A stretch of DNA of 64,000 nt from Antiquaquibacter soli (GTDB taxonomy: Bacteria; Actinomycetota; Actinomycetes; Actinomycetales; Microbacteriaceae): contig NZ_JAUQUB010000002.1 of assembly GCF_030580675.1 (NCBI RefSeq), positions 124,001 to 188,000 on the forward strand. The letters run 5' to 3'. The notes beneath the pieces are model-generated. The model was not told the DNA's origin, made no database searches, and saw nothing but the letters and a program-made list of their open reading frames with translations. This document shows positions 1 through 7,603 of the stretch, piece by piece. Positions within the stretch are counted from its first letter, which is position 1. Each line of letters begins with the position of its first letter. The position numbers and the translations under genes were made by a program.

Positions 1-579
1 CAGATCCTGGAGGAGGGACGTCTGACGGATGGCCAGGGCCGCGTCGTCGACTTCAAGAACACCGTGATCATCATGACCACGAACCTCGGTACGAAGGACA
101 TCACCGGCGGTCCCGTCGGCTTCCAGATCGAGGGCGACACGCAGACGAGCTACGACCGGATGCGGGGCAAGGTGCAGGAGGAGCTCAAGAAGCACTTCAA
201 GCCCGAGTTCCTCAACCGCGTCGACGAGACGATCGTGTTCCCGCAGCTCACCCAGAGCGAGCTGCTGCAGATCGTGGACCTGTTCATCAAGCGGCTCAAG
301 TTCCGCCTCATGGACCGCGACCTCACGATCGAGCTCACGCAGGCCGCCAAGGAGCAGCTCATCAAGGTCGGCTGGGACCCGGCGCTCGGCGCCCGTCCGC
401 TGCGTCGTGCGGTTCAGCACGAGGTCGAGGATGCTCTGAGCGAGAAGATCCTCCACGGCGAGCTCAACGCCGGCGACCACGTCCACGTGGACTTCGCCGA
501 CGGGCAGTTCGTGTTCACCACCTCCCGCCAGCCGGGAGCGGTGGAGCCGGAGGCCGAGCCGGCCGCGCTCGAGGCGTAG
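1..579 (+). CDS. clpC: ATP-dependent Clp protease ATP-binding subunit ClpC, C-terminal part
   Basis: This is the last 192 residues of an HSP100/Clp AAA+ unfoldase; the 5' end lies left of the window and the frame is open from base 1. It shows the end of the second ATPase domain (sensor region VIIMTTNLG) and the ClpB/C D2-small domain, including the GWDPALGARPLRR motif that carries the sensor-2 arginine. ClpC feeds unfolded proteins into ClpP in the cytoplasm. The tail after the D2-small domain is short and acidic, as in actinobacterial ClpC. A strong terminator hairpin follows. ClpC is preferred to ClpB or ClpE because the second-domain tail and its length fit, but the N-domain that would settle it is not visible. 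Confidence 0.93.
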   Translation, partial: QILEEGRLTDGQGRVVDFKNTVIIMTTNLGTKDITGGPVGFQIEGDTQTSYDRMRGKVQEELKKHFKPEFLNRVDETIVFPQLTQSELLQIVDLFIKRLKFRLMDRDLTIELTQAAKEQLIKVGWDPALGARPLRRAVQHEVEDALSEKILHGELNAGDHVHVDFADGQFVFTTSRQPGAVEPEAEPAALEA

Positions 580-601
580 GTTGCACTGAGATTGCGCGGG
601 C

Positions 602-637
602 GAGCCCGCCGACCCTGACGAAGGGGTCGGCGGGCTC
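602..637 (+). terminator. Rho-independent type terminator after clpC
   Basis: A perfect 14-bp GC-rich stem (602-615 paired with 624-637) with an 8-nt loop is followed by a short T-containing stretch (gttctcgtt). It sits 22 nt after the clpC stop codon and before the next gene. Weak U tracts are normal in high-GC actinobacteria. Confidence 0.8.
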
Positions 638-658
638 GTTCTCGTTAAGCTGTCGGTC

Positions 659-1474
659 GTGCGCCGCCCCGACCGGATCATCGTCCCCCAGTACCTGCCG
701 CCGCCCGGCCTGAGTCTCGTCGCGGCCGCCGAGCTGCTCGGCGACGGCAAGCGGGCGATGGCCGCGCAGATCGTGGACTTCGCGGTGCGCAAGGTCATCA
801 CGATCTCGCGGACGGAGAAGGGCTTCCGCTTCGGGCTCGTGAACGCAGACGGCGAGGGCGCCGACGAGCGATCGGTGCTCGCGGCGCTGTTCGGGGGCCC
901 GCGGCCCGGTGCGGAGCTCGTCATCTCCCGCGGCCGCAATTCCGGACTCGGGGCGCTGCTCCGCGAGCCGCACCGCGCGATCACCGCCGCCCTCGTCCGC
1001 GACGGGCTCGCGACGGAGCGCGGCTTCTGGGCGAAGTTCTTCACGCCGCTCAAGCGCGAGCCCGTCATCGCCACGCCGAAGGCGTACCCGGTGGTCGACC
1101 ACCTGTGGGGCATCCACGACTACGTCCGCCTGGCGGAGAAGGAGCGCTTCGCGCTTCTGCAGTCGCCGGATGGCACGGCCACTCGAGTCGTCGACGGCCG
1201 CGAGATGCTCCTGCTCAACGAGCGCCTCCTCCCGTACGCCGTGCTGTTCGGGCTCGAGCGCGAGTGGGCGAAGGCGATCGACACGCAGCACCAGAACCTC
1301 ACGGAGGGTCTCGACGCCATCGACGCGCTCGAGCTCCTCGAGCTCGCCGTCTACGGAGCGGATGCCGTCATCGCGATCGCGGATCTCGCGAGCACCGTCG
1401 ATGCCGCTGACACGCTCGACGGTGTCGGTGCCTTCTTCGGAGGTCTCGGCGACTTCCTGTCCGGACTAAATTAG
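659..1474 (+). CDS. DUF2207 C-terminal-like cytoplasmic protein
   Basis: A 271-residue protein with no signal peptide or membrane segment. The sequence resembles the cytoplasmic C-terminal half of DUF2207 membrane proteins: IVPQYLPPPGLS at the start, then the conserved RLAEKERFALLQSP and ERLLPYAVLFGLEREWA blocks around residues 160-210. DUF2207 proteins normally have an N-terminal beta-rich ectodomain and membrane helices, absent here, so this is a stand-alone domain form or a shortened relative. The chosen start is the GTG at 659. The function of DUF2207 is unknown. The gene ends 4 nt before argA, so the two are probably cotranscribed. Confidence 0.7.
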   Translation: MRRPDRIIVPQYLPPPGLSLVAAAELLGDGKRAMAAQIVDFAVRKVITISRTEKGFRFGLVNADGEGADERSVLAALFGGPRPGAELVISRGRNSGLGALLREPHRAITAALVRDGLATERGFWAKFFTPLKREPVIATPKAYPVVDHLWGIHDYVRLAEKERFALLQSPDGTATRVVDGREMLLLNERLLPYAVLFGLEREWAKAIDTQHQNLTEGLDAIDALELLELAVYGADAVIAIADLASTVDAADTLDGVGAFFGGLGDFLSGLN

Positions 1475-1478
1475 CTCC

Positions 1479-1979
1479 GTGACCTCCCTCGAGGTGCGCC
1501 GCGCGCGCACGAGCGACATCCCCGCGATCCAGGCCCTCGTGGAACCGCTCGCGGCACGTCGCATCCTGCTCGGCAAGGACCGGGTCACGCTCTACGAGGC
1601 CGTCCAGGAGTTCCGAATCGCGGAGGTCGACGGCGTCGCGGTGGGATGCGGCGCCCTGCACGTCATGTGGGAGGACCTCGGCGAGGTGCGCACCCTTGCC
1701 GTGCGCGACGACCACCTGGGCACGGGCGTCGGCCACGCCATCCTGGACCGCATCGAGGCGGATGCCCGTGAGCTGGGCCTCTCGCGGCTGTTCTGCCTGA
1801 CCTTCGAGACCGAGTTCTTCGGCCGCCACGGCTTCGAGCCGATCGGCGAGAAGATCGTCGACCCCGAGGTGTTCGCCCAGCTCGCCCTCTCGCCCGACGA
1901 GGGTGTCGCCGAGTTCCTCGACCTGGCCCGCGTGAAGCAGAACACTCTCGGCAACACGCGGATGCTCAAGCACCTGTAG
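1479..1979 (+). CDS. argA: Amino-acid N-acetyltransferase (short ArgA-type, GNAT fold)
   Basis: A 166-residue GNAT protein matching the short actinobacterial N-acetylglutamate synthase type, which acetylates glutamate with acetyl-CoA as the first step of arginine synthesis. Visible features are the N-terminal VRRARTSDIPAIQALVEPLA, the acetyl-CoA loop after VRTLAV (DDHLGTGVGHAILDRIEADA) and the ArgA-like FETEFFGRHGFEPI segment. The C-terminal CVxK-like motif is replaced by DLARVKQNTLGNTRM, still typical of this group. The GTG start at 1479 lies 4 nt after the previous stop. An unrelated GNAT substrate is possible, but the similarity over the whole length makes ArgA likely. Confidence 0.8.
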   Translation: MTSLEVRRARTSDIPAIQALVEPLAARRILLGKDRVTLYEAVQEFRIAEVDGVAVGCGALHVMWEDLGEVRTLAVRDDHLGTGVGHAILDRIEADARELGLSRLFCLTFETEFFGRHGFEPIGEKIVDPEVFAQLALSPDEGVAEFLDLARVKQNTLGNTRMLKHL

Positions 1980-2006
1980 CCCCGCGGGCCCGCCTACCCT
2001 GGGGGC

Positions 2007-2615
2007 ATGTCGACATTCCGGAACCCTGTCGGCCCGCAGCCGGCGAAGGTGTACTGGCGCCGTCGACTCGTCGTGCTCCTCGTTCTGCTCGCGATCGTCG
2101 CCATCGTCGTGCTCATCGTCGTGCAGCCCCGCGGTGGTACACCCACCCCGACGGGCACGAGCCCGTCGCCGTCGGCGACCTCGACGAACGCCTCGGGCTC
2201 CGATGGCGACGCCGTCGAGTGCGACCCCGCCAAGATCACGATCGACCCGATCACCGATGCCGACAGCTACGACCCCGGCGTCAACCCGCAGCTCTCGTTC
2301 ACCCTCAAGAGCACGATGACCGAGCCGTGCCTGCTGGGTGCGGGCTCCGACCTGCAGGAGTTCCGCATCACGAGCGGCGAGGAGCTCATCTGGTCGTCGA
2401 AGGATTGCCAGAGCGACCCCGTCGCCGCCGAGATCATCCTTCAGCCGGGCGTGCCGAAGCAGAGCGCCGCCATCACGTGGGATCGCACGCGCTCGTCGGT
2501 CGACACCTGCGACGCCGCGCGCGAGCCGGTCGTCGCGGGCGGGGCGAGCTACCACCTCGAGGTCTCGATCGGCGAGATCGAGTCGGCGACCACCAAGCAG
2601 TTCCTCCTCAACTGA
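2007..2615 (+). CDS. Single-pass membrane-anchored extracytoplasmic protein, DUF4232-like
   Basis: A 202-residue protein: a short basic N-terminus, one transmembrane helix at about residues 17-37 (RRLVVLLVLL...), a Pro/Thr/Ser-rich linker (about 43-70), then a beta-rich domain with two cysteines that could form a disulfide. The domain order and motifs (VNPQLSFTLKSTMTEPCLL, SGEELIWSSKDC) resemble DUF4232-like actinobacterial surface domains. A TACCCT box at 1995-2000 lies 6 nt before the ATG, suggesting a leaderless transcript. The stop codon overlaps the pabC start. The role is unknown. Confidence 0.75.
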   Translation: MSTFRNPVGPQPAKVYWRRRLVVLLVLLAIVAIVVLIVVQPRGGTPTPTGTSPSPSATSTNASGSDGDAVECDPAKITIDPITDADSYDPGVNPQLSFTLKSTMTEPCLLGAGSDLQEFRITSGEELIWSSKDCQSDPVAAEIILQPGVPKQSAAITWDRTRSSVDTCDAAREPVVAGGASYHLEVSIGEIESATTKQFLLN

Positions 2616-3502
2616 TGGCCGAGCACGTTCTCGCGCTGCTGTCGCGCCCGTCGCGCGAGGCGCCCGGTGACCCGGGTGCGCCGGTCTACCGCTTCGTCGA
2701 TCCGGATGCCGCCCACCTCACCGTTCTCGACCTCGGGGTCACCCGCGGCGATGGCATCTTCGAGACGCTCAGCGTCAACCACGGTCGCGCCCAAGCGCTC
2801 GAGCACCACTTGAGCCGGTTTGCCCGGTCGGCCGCGATGCTCGAGCTGCCGGCACCGGACGCCGATGCCTGGCGCGAGACGATCCTCGCGGTCGTGGCAT
2901 CCCTCGACCCCGCCCGTGAAGCGTTCGTCAAGACGGTGCTCACCCGGGGGATCGAGTACGGCGACCGCCCGACGGGGTGGGCGTACGGGGCGTACTCGCC
3001 GTCCTTCGAGTCGGCGCGCACCGAGGGACTCGCCGTCGTCCTGCTCGATCGCGGCTACCGGCACGACGTGGAGCGCACGTCGCCGTGGCTCCTCGCGGGC
3101 GCGAAGACACTGAGCTACGCCATCAATCGGGCGGCGGTGCGCGAGGCGGTCCGTCGCGGCGCCGACGACGTCGTGTTCGTGTCATCCGACGGCATCGTGC
3201 TCGAGGGCCCGACCTCCACGGTCGTCTACCGACGCGGGGATGCCCTGCTCTCGCCCGGCACCGGGCTCGGCATTCTCGACGGAACCACCCAGGCCAACGT
3301 GTTCCGCTGGGCCGAGTCGCTCGGCATGTCGACCGCGTTCGAACTCACCACCCCGGACCTGCTGAGGTCGGCGGATGCTGCGTGGCTCGTGTCGAGCGTG
3401 CGGCTCGCGGCGCCCATCCGCGCCATCGACGGCGAACCGTTGCCGGTCGACGCCGCGTTCACCGCCCGCATGAACGGGTGGCTCGCCGCGCTCGACGACT
3501 AG
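2615..3502 (+). CDS. pabC: Aminodeoxychorismate lyase / class IV PLP aminotransferase
   Basis: A 295-residue fold-type IV PLP enzyme. It would release pyruvate from 4-amino-4-deoxychorismate to give p-aminobenzoate for folate, or act as a D-amino-acid/branched-chain aminotransferase relative. The Schiff-base lysine is K164 in LAGAKTLSY, and the family pattern VTRGDGIFET, DDVVFVSSDGIVLEGPTSTV and GTGLGILDGTTQ is intact. The ATG at 2615 overlaps the upstream stop (TGATG), so translation is coupled. PabC is favoured over a transaminase by length and motif pattern, but no pabA/pabB neighbour is present to confirm it. The gene converges with the response regulator gene. Confidence 0.8.
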   Translation: MAEHVLALLSRPSREAPGDPGAPVYRFVDPDAAHLTVLDLGVTRGDGIFETLSVNHGRAQALEHHLSRFARSAAMLELPAPDADAWRETILAVVASLDPAREAFVKTVLTRGIEYGDRPTGWAYGAYSPSFESARTEGLAVVLLDRGYRHDVERTSPWLLAGAKTLSYAINRAAVREAVRRGADDVVFVSSDGIVLEGPTSTVVYRRGDALLSPGTGLGILDGTTQANVFRWAESLGMSTAFELTTPDLLRSADAAWLVSSVRLAAPIRAIDGEPLPVDAAFTARMNGWLAALDD

Positions 3503-3517
3503 ATGGGTGCGGGCCGA

Positions 3518-4141
3518 CTAGTCGAGCTCGCGCGCGAGGTGCAGCGCGAGCGCTGTCCGATCGGGCTGACCGAGCTTGCGCAGCACAGCGGACACGGTGT
3601 TCTTGACCGTGCCGTACGCGAGGTGGAGTTCCTCGGCGATCTCGGCGTTGGCGAGCCCGCGCGACACGAGCCGCGCCACGGCAAGCTCGCCCGCGGTCAG
3701 GTCGAGTCGCGGTGCAGGCGGCGCGGCCGGCGCGAGGGCCGCGCGTGCCACGCGCGGGTCGAGGACGAGCCCGCCAGCGCGCACCTGCTCGAGAGCGTCG
3801 ACGAGGCTCTCAGTCGAGATGTCCTTGAGAAGGAACCCGCCCGCGCCGGCATCGAGGAGCTCGCGCACGAGTGGAGCATCGTCGAAGGTCGTGAGCACGA
3901 GGACGGGTAGCCCGGGATGGGCGGCGGCGCAGCGGATGACGAGTCCCAGGCCGTCCAGGACCGGCATCCGGGCGTCGGCGAGGACGACGTCGGGCGCGAG
4001 TTCGGGGATGAGCGCGAGCGCGTGTTCGCCGTTCTCTGCCTCGCCCACGACGGTGATGCCGCCGACCGTCTGAAGGATCATGCGAAGGCCGCGCCGGAGC
4101 AGCTCCTGGTCATCGACGACGAGGACGCGGATCCCGCTCAT
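3518..4141 (-). CDS. NarL/LuxR-family response regulator
   Basis: A 207-residue two-component regulator. The receiver domain (residues 1-120) has the acidic pair in VVDDQE, the phospho-acceptor Asp in LADARMP, a conserved Thr in LTTFDD and the Lys in LLKD. A LuxR-type helix-turn-helix follows at about 145-205 (LTAGELAVARLVSRGLANAEIAEE). It overlaps the upstream kinase gene by 4 bp (ATGA), so the pair is one operon and almost certainly a cognate pair. Targets are unknown. Confidence 0.9.
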   Translation of the reverse strand: MSGIRVLVVDDQELLRRGLRMILQTVGGITVVGEAENGEHALALIPELAPDVVLADARMPVLDGLGLVIRCAAAHPGLPVLVLTTFDDAPLVRELLDAGAGGFLLKDISTESLVDALEQVRAGGLVLDPRVARAALAPAAPPAPRLDLTAGELAVARLVSRGLANAEIAEELHLAYGTVKNTVSAVLRKLGQPDRTALALHLARELD

Positions 4142-5295
4142 GCAGCCTCCCGGGGCAGGCGCAGTGCGAGCCGGAAGCCGTCGGCGGTCGGGCTCGCATC
4201 GAGTCGCCCTCCGACGGATTCCACGCGCGAGCGCAGTGATCGCAAACCGAAGCCCTCGACGATCGACCGAGTCGACCGCCCGCCGCGGTCGATGAGGCAG
4301 GCGTGCACGCCTTCGCTCCCGACGACGAGGTCGAGGGTGGCGGAGGTGGCGTCCGAATGCCGCACAACATTGGTCAGGCCCTCCTGTACGAAGCGCAGCA
4401 GGAGGAGCGACTGCGCACGAGCGAGCGGCTCATCATCCCCCGTCACGTCGACCTGGACGTCGATGCCGGTGCCCCGGAACGCCTCGGCGACGGCGCGGAA
4501 CGCCTCCACTTCCCGCACGTCGCCCAGCTCGATGGGATGCATCGCGCGCACGAGCCGACGCATTGCATCGAGCGAGTCGCCCACGAGTTCGCGAGCCCGC
4601 GCGAGTTCCGCGTGCGATGCTGCCTCGTCGCCCACCCGGACCGCGTAATCGAGCGAGAGCCCGATCGCCGTGAGCCGGTGGCCGAGGTCGTCGTGAAGCC
4701 CGCGCGCGGTGCGCTCCCGCTCGTGGGCAAGCACGAGCTCGCGGTCGCTGTCGAGGCGCTCGCGCAGTTCGTCGTTCGCGGCATCTAACTGCACGAGCGC
4801 CTCGTGGAGTGCCGCGCTCGCGCGGATACTGTCCCGCAGCACCGCGCCCACAGCCGCGGCGAGGCCCGCGGCGAACAGCGTCGCGACCGCTTCGATGGCA
4901 GTTCTTTCGGCAGAGCTCCCCGAGAGCGTGTGGAGTACCACGACAAGGCCGACGAGACCCGCAGCGTACGACCAGAGCACGGCGGTGGCCGCGAAGGTGA
5001 GGCCGAGCATGAGGCACGCCGCCCAGATGATGCCGTTGAACAGCGGTCCGTTGCCCAACGCCATTGTGGCGACAGCGACGCCTGCGAACGCGATGGCGGC
5101 ACCGCGAGACCGCTGCCCCGAGCGACGCCAGACCACCCACAGCCCGACCGCGAGCGCGAGGAGCGCGACGACTGACACGATGATCCAGGGCGGTCTCGCA
5201 TCGAAGGAGTAGAGCACCATGACTGCGGGACCGGACAGACCGATGCCCGCCGCGAGGTCGAGCAGTCCTGCTCGGGGGGTCGGAAGCCGGGGCAT
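4138..5295 (-). CDS. NarL-type sensor histidine kinase (HisKA_3 / HATPase)
   Basis: A 385-residue membrane kinase. About five to six hydrophobic helices fill residues 15-150, with little room for an extracellular sensor, so it probably senses within the membrane. The HisKA_3 domain follows with the phospho-acceptor His in ARGLHDDLGHRL (about residue 200). The HATPase domain has the N-box FVQEGLTNVVRHS and the G-box FGLRSLRSRVESVGG. A TACCCT box (complement of 5302-5307) lies 6 nt before the ATG, so the mRNA may be leaderless. It is cotranscribed with the overlapping regulator gene. Confidence 0.9.
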   Translation of the reverse strand: MPRLPTPRAGLLDLAAGIGLSGPAVMVLYSFDARPPWIIVSVVALLALAVGLWVVWRRSGQRSRGAAIAFAGVAVATMALGNGPLFNGIIWAACLMLGLTFAATAVLWSYAAGLVGLVVVLHTLSGSSAERTAIEAVATLFAAGLAAAVGAVLRDSIRASAALHEALVQLDAANDELRERLDSDRELVLAHERERTARGLHDDLGHRLTAIGLSLDYAVRVGDEAASHAELARARELVGDSLDAMRRLVRAMHPIELGDVREVEAFRAVAEAFRGTGIDVQVDVTGDDEPLARAQSLLLLRFVQEGLTNVVRHSDATSATLDLVVGSEGVHACLIDRGGRSTRSIVEGFGLRSLRSRVESVGGRLDASPTADGFRLALRLPREAA

Positions 5296-5330
5296 CGTTC
5301 CAGGGTAGGCGCGTCGCCGCGGGGTGGGCA

Positions 5331-5344
5331 GTGACCGCGGTCAC
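5331..5344. promoter_or_regulatory. 14-bp perfect palindrome between the two-component operon and the CPBP gene
   Basis: GTGACCGCGGTCAC is a perfect palindrome in the 139-bp divergent spacer, 36 nt upstream of the kinase start and 24 nt upstream of the -10-like box of the pump-strand gene. It is a reasonable operator for the adjacent LuxR-type regulator or another dimeric protein. There is no second copy seen nearby. Confidence 0.45.
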
Positions 5345-5434
5345 GAACTCGGGGCCGCGCCCGGTGACTCCGAGTCCGGGCGATCCTGACTCAGGTGCGG
5401 TCCCCGGCTCGCGCGGCCTTCCTACGGTGGCGGT

Positions 5435-6319
5435 ATGACCACACCACCCCCTACCGCCGAGGCTCCCCGTCTCGGCCTCGGCGCCCTCGGAATCATCGTC
5501 CGCGTCCTCGTCGCCATCGGCACACTCGTCATTGGCAACCTGGTCGCGGGACTGCTGCCCGTGCTCGTGTCGCTCATCCCGGGCGCCGTCGACGTGTTCG
5601 GCGGCACGTCGCCGTGGGGCTTCGCCCTCGCCCTCGTCGTCCAGGCGGCGGTGCTCCTCGTCGTCGTGCTCGCCGTGCGCCTGTGGGCCCGCTGGTTCGA
5701 GCGCGCGCCGATCCGCGCCGTGGGCTGGCGATGGGCCAGGAGGGATGCCCTCGCGCTCTTCCTGGGCGTCACCGTCGCCGCCCTCACCCTCCTCGCCGTG
5801 CGCGCGCTTCTGCCGGCGACAGGGTCCGTCCCTGAGGGCGCGTCCGCCCTCGGCGACCAGTCCGCTGCTCCGGTGCCTCTGCTCATCGCGTTCTACCTGG
5901 GTCTCGCCTTCCTGCAGCAGAGCATCCCGGAGGAGCTCCTCTTCCGCGGCTGGCTGCTGTGGTCGCTGCGAGGGCGGCCCGTTCTCGCGGTGACCGTCGT
6001 GACACTGTCCTTCACCGCCATCCATCTCGTCTCGAACGGCGGCCAGCAGTCGGCCGTCGAGCATGTCCTGTACCTCGCACTTCCTCTCGGCTTCTCGCTG
6101 CTCGCGACGGGACTGCTGCTCTGGACCGGCTCGCTCTGGGCCGCAATCGGCGTGCACGGGGGCTTCCACGTCGGAAACTACCTGGCGACCGCCGCCCTCC
6201 CGCAGGTGGATGCGGTTCTGTCGTGGGTAGCGATCGGCGTCGTGCAGGCGACGCTCGGGGCGGTACTCGTGATCGTGGCCCTGGCTCGTGGACGGGGCAT
6301 CCCTGACGGCCGGGACTAG
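5435..6319 (+). CDS. CPBP-family intramembrane protease
   Basis: A 294-residue polytopic membrane protein with about eight hydrophobic segments and the full CPBP (Abi/Rce1) signature: motif 1 EELLFRGWLLWSL, motif 2 FTAIHLVSNGG and motif 3 GVHGGFHVGNY, with the Glu/Glu and His residues needed for a metal-dependent or glutamate protease. These enzymes cleave prenylated proteins or peptides in membranes; the substrate here is unknown. A TACGGT box at 5423-5428 is 6 nt before the ATG. Its TAG stop shares the tetranucleotide CTAG with the stop of the convergent gene. Confidence 0.85.
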   Translation: MTTPPPTAEAPRLGLGALGIIVRVLVAIGTLVIGNLVAGLLPVLVSLIPGAVDVFGGTSPWGFALALVVQAAVLLVVVLAVRLWARWFERAPIRAVGWRWARRDALALFLGVTVAALTLLAVRALLPATGSVPEGASALGDQSAAPVPLLIAFYLGLAFLQQSIPEELLFRGWLLWSLRGRPVLAVTVVTLSFTAIHLVSNGGQQSAVEHVLYLALPLGFSLLATGLLLWTGSLWAAIGVHGGFHVGNYLATAALPQVDAVLSWVAIGVVQATLGAVLVIVALARGRGIPDGRD

Positions 6320-7062
6320 CGCGGGGTGTGCTCGATGCGCTCGAGCTCGAAGCCGGCCGTGTACTTGCGCTTGGGGTCGAGCTCGTCGATGAGTGAGACG
6401 AGCGCCCGCTGGATGTCGATGAGCCGGCGGTTGTCGCCCGTCGAGACGAGTTCCATTCCCGCGTGCACCGGCTGGAACCACTCGCGGAACGACTCATCCG
6501 CCCGATACTGCTTCACGAACGCCGCGTATCCCTTCACCTTGGGGACGCGGGTCTTCGCGACGGTCTCCCACTCGAGCATGAGCTCCCCGATCGCGCGCTG
6601 CTCCGTGGTGAAGAAGAGGAAGCCCTCGGAGTCCTCGCTGCGGCGGAGGGTCTTGAGCACCGCGTCGATGTGGCGCTGCACCTCGAGGTCGCGCCCGCCC
6701 TCTCCGCTCGAGGCGAGCACGGCCTGGCGCCGCGCCTCGATCCAGCCGAAATAGTGGGCGAAGAGGAACGCGGTGGAGACGATCGCGTAATCGCCGTGGC
6801 TCTCGTACCTCTTCATGAGGGGCACCCAGCCGGTCTCGACGATATTGAAGATGCGCGACTGCAGCTCCGCGGCGGCCTGGGCGAGCGGCTCGTAGACCTG
6901 CTCCGCGGCCTTGAGGGCCGACTGCTGCTCGAGGCGCTCCTCCCGCTCGGCGGCGAGCGAGTGGCTCAAGCGCGCGGTGCGGATCGAGAACCAGCCGGAG
7001 AGCGCGACACTGACCACGCTCAGAATGATCGCGAGCGCGGTGAGGGCGGAGTCGATGGTCAT
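6316..7062 (-). CDS. Membrane-anchored coiled-coil protein of unknown function
   Basis: A 248-residue protein with an N-terminal transmembrane helix (about residues 5-27), then a charged helical stretch (SLAAEREERLEQQSALKAAEQVYE) and a helical cytoplasmic body without a motif I can name. It lacks cysteines and any nucleotide-binding signature. The general architecture resembles actinobacterial 'DUF4760-like' helical proteins, but that is only an impression. A TACGAT box is 7 nt upstream of the ATG. A strong hairpin lies just upstream of its promoter side. Confidence 0.65.
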   Translation of the reverse strand: MTIDSALTALAIILSVVSVALSGWFSIRTARLSHSLAAEREERLEQQSALKAAEQVYEPLAQAAAELQSRIFNIVETGWVPLMKRYESHGDYAIVSTAFLFAHYFGWIEARRQAVLASSGEGGRDLEVQRHIDAVLKTLRRSEDSEGFLFFTTEQRAIGELMLEWETVAKTRVPKVKGYAAFVKQYRADESFREWFQPVHAGMELVSTGDNRRLIDIQRALVSLIDELDPKRKYTAGFELERIEHTPR

Positions 7063-7093
7063 GGGCTCGATCGTAGTGACGGGGCTTAACGCG

Positions 7094-7132
7094 AAGAACC
7101 CCCGCGGCCCGTGAGGGCGAGCGGGGGTTCTT
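7094..7132. terminator. Strong 12-bp hairpin, terminator-like
   Basis: AAGAACCCCCGC (7094-7105) pairs perfectly with 7121-7132, with a 15-nt loop, and the right arm ends in TTCTTCT. It lies upstream of the minus-strand gene ending at 7062, so it is not that gene's own terminator. It would end a plus-strand transcript reading through from 6319, or form the 5' edge of the structured region that follows. Confidence 0.55.
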
Positions 7133-7603
7133 CTGTGTGCTCTCGAGTCTCCTCTCGAGCGAACCGCTCAGGTCTGGCCCTTGCGGGCCCGGCCGGCGCG
7201 GGTCTGCCGTCGGGGTCACCCCCTCCGGCGTACCGGCGGGCTTCCTCGCGGACCCCTGCCGGTACGTCCTCCGGGCGCCTCTCGGTTCCCCTCGGACTGC
7301 GCCCTCTGGTCTCCCTTCGGGCTCCCGGTGAGGCGTCCCCCTCCGGGTTACTTTGGCGGCGTCCCGCGGTTAGTGAAGACGAGTAAACACCCGCCCCGGG
7401 GTGCGCACAAGACGTGAACTCTCGCTAGATAGTTGAAAGTTGATCGCTCGGCGCACGGTGGGGATTGCGGGGCGATTCGGGGGCCGATTTTCGGAGCATC
7501 CCCCACCTTTGGGGACAAAATCTGGCGGATTCCCCTGAATTGGGCGTGTCAAGGGCGTAGAACGGGCTTTCTGCGCAAGAGCATTGCCGGTTACTCTTGG
7601 AGC
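7133..7603. other. About 470 bp with no gene; contains a dense run of hairpins
   Basis: No convincing coding frame is present. Nested short hairpins lie at 7141-7375: GGCCC-TTGC-GGGCC at 7176-7189, a perfect 9-bp stem 7229-7237/7258-7266 with further inner GGG/CCC pairing, and several CCTCCGG, CCCTTCGGG and CCCCTCGG tetraloop-like units. The second half (7380-7600) is less structured and richer in A/T, with TACTCT at 7592-7597 serving the next gene. It may be a structured RNA or a palindromic intergenic element; the family is not recognised. Confidence 0.4.

Noticed and set aside
4433-6481. A 682-codon minus-strand frame across the kinase and the CPBP gene
   Set aside because: It spans two genuine genes with clear motifs and reads as low-complexity Arg/His/Gly.
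7111-7417. Short plus-strand frames in the hairpin-rich gap
   Set aside because: They are low-complexity Ser/Pro/Arg translations of palindromic DNA with no ribosome site.
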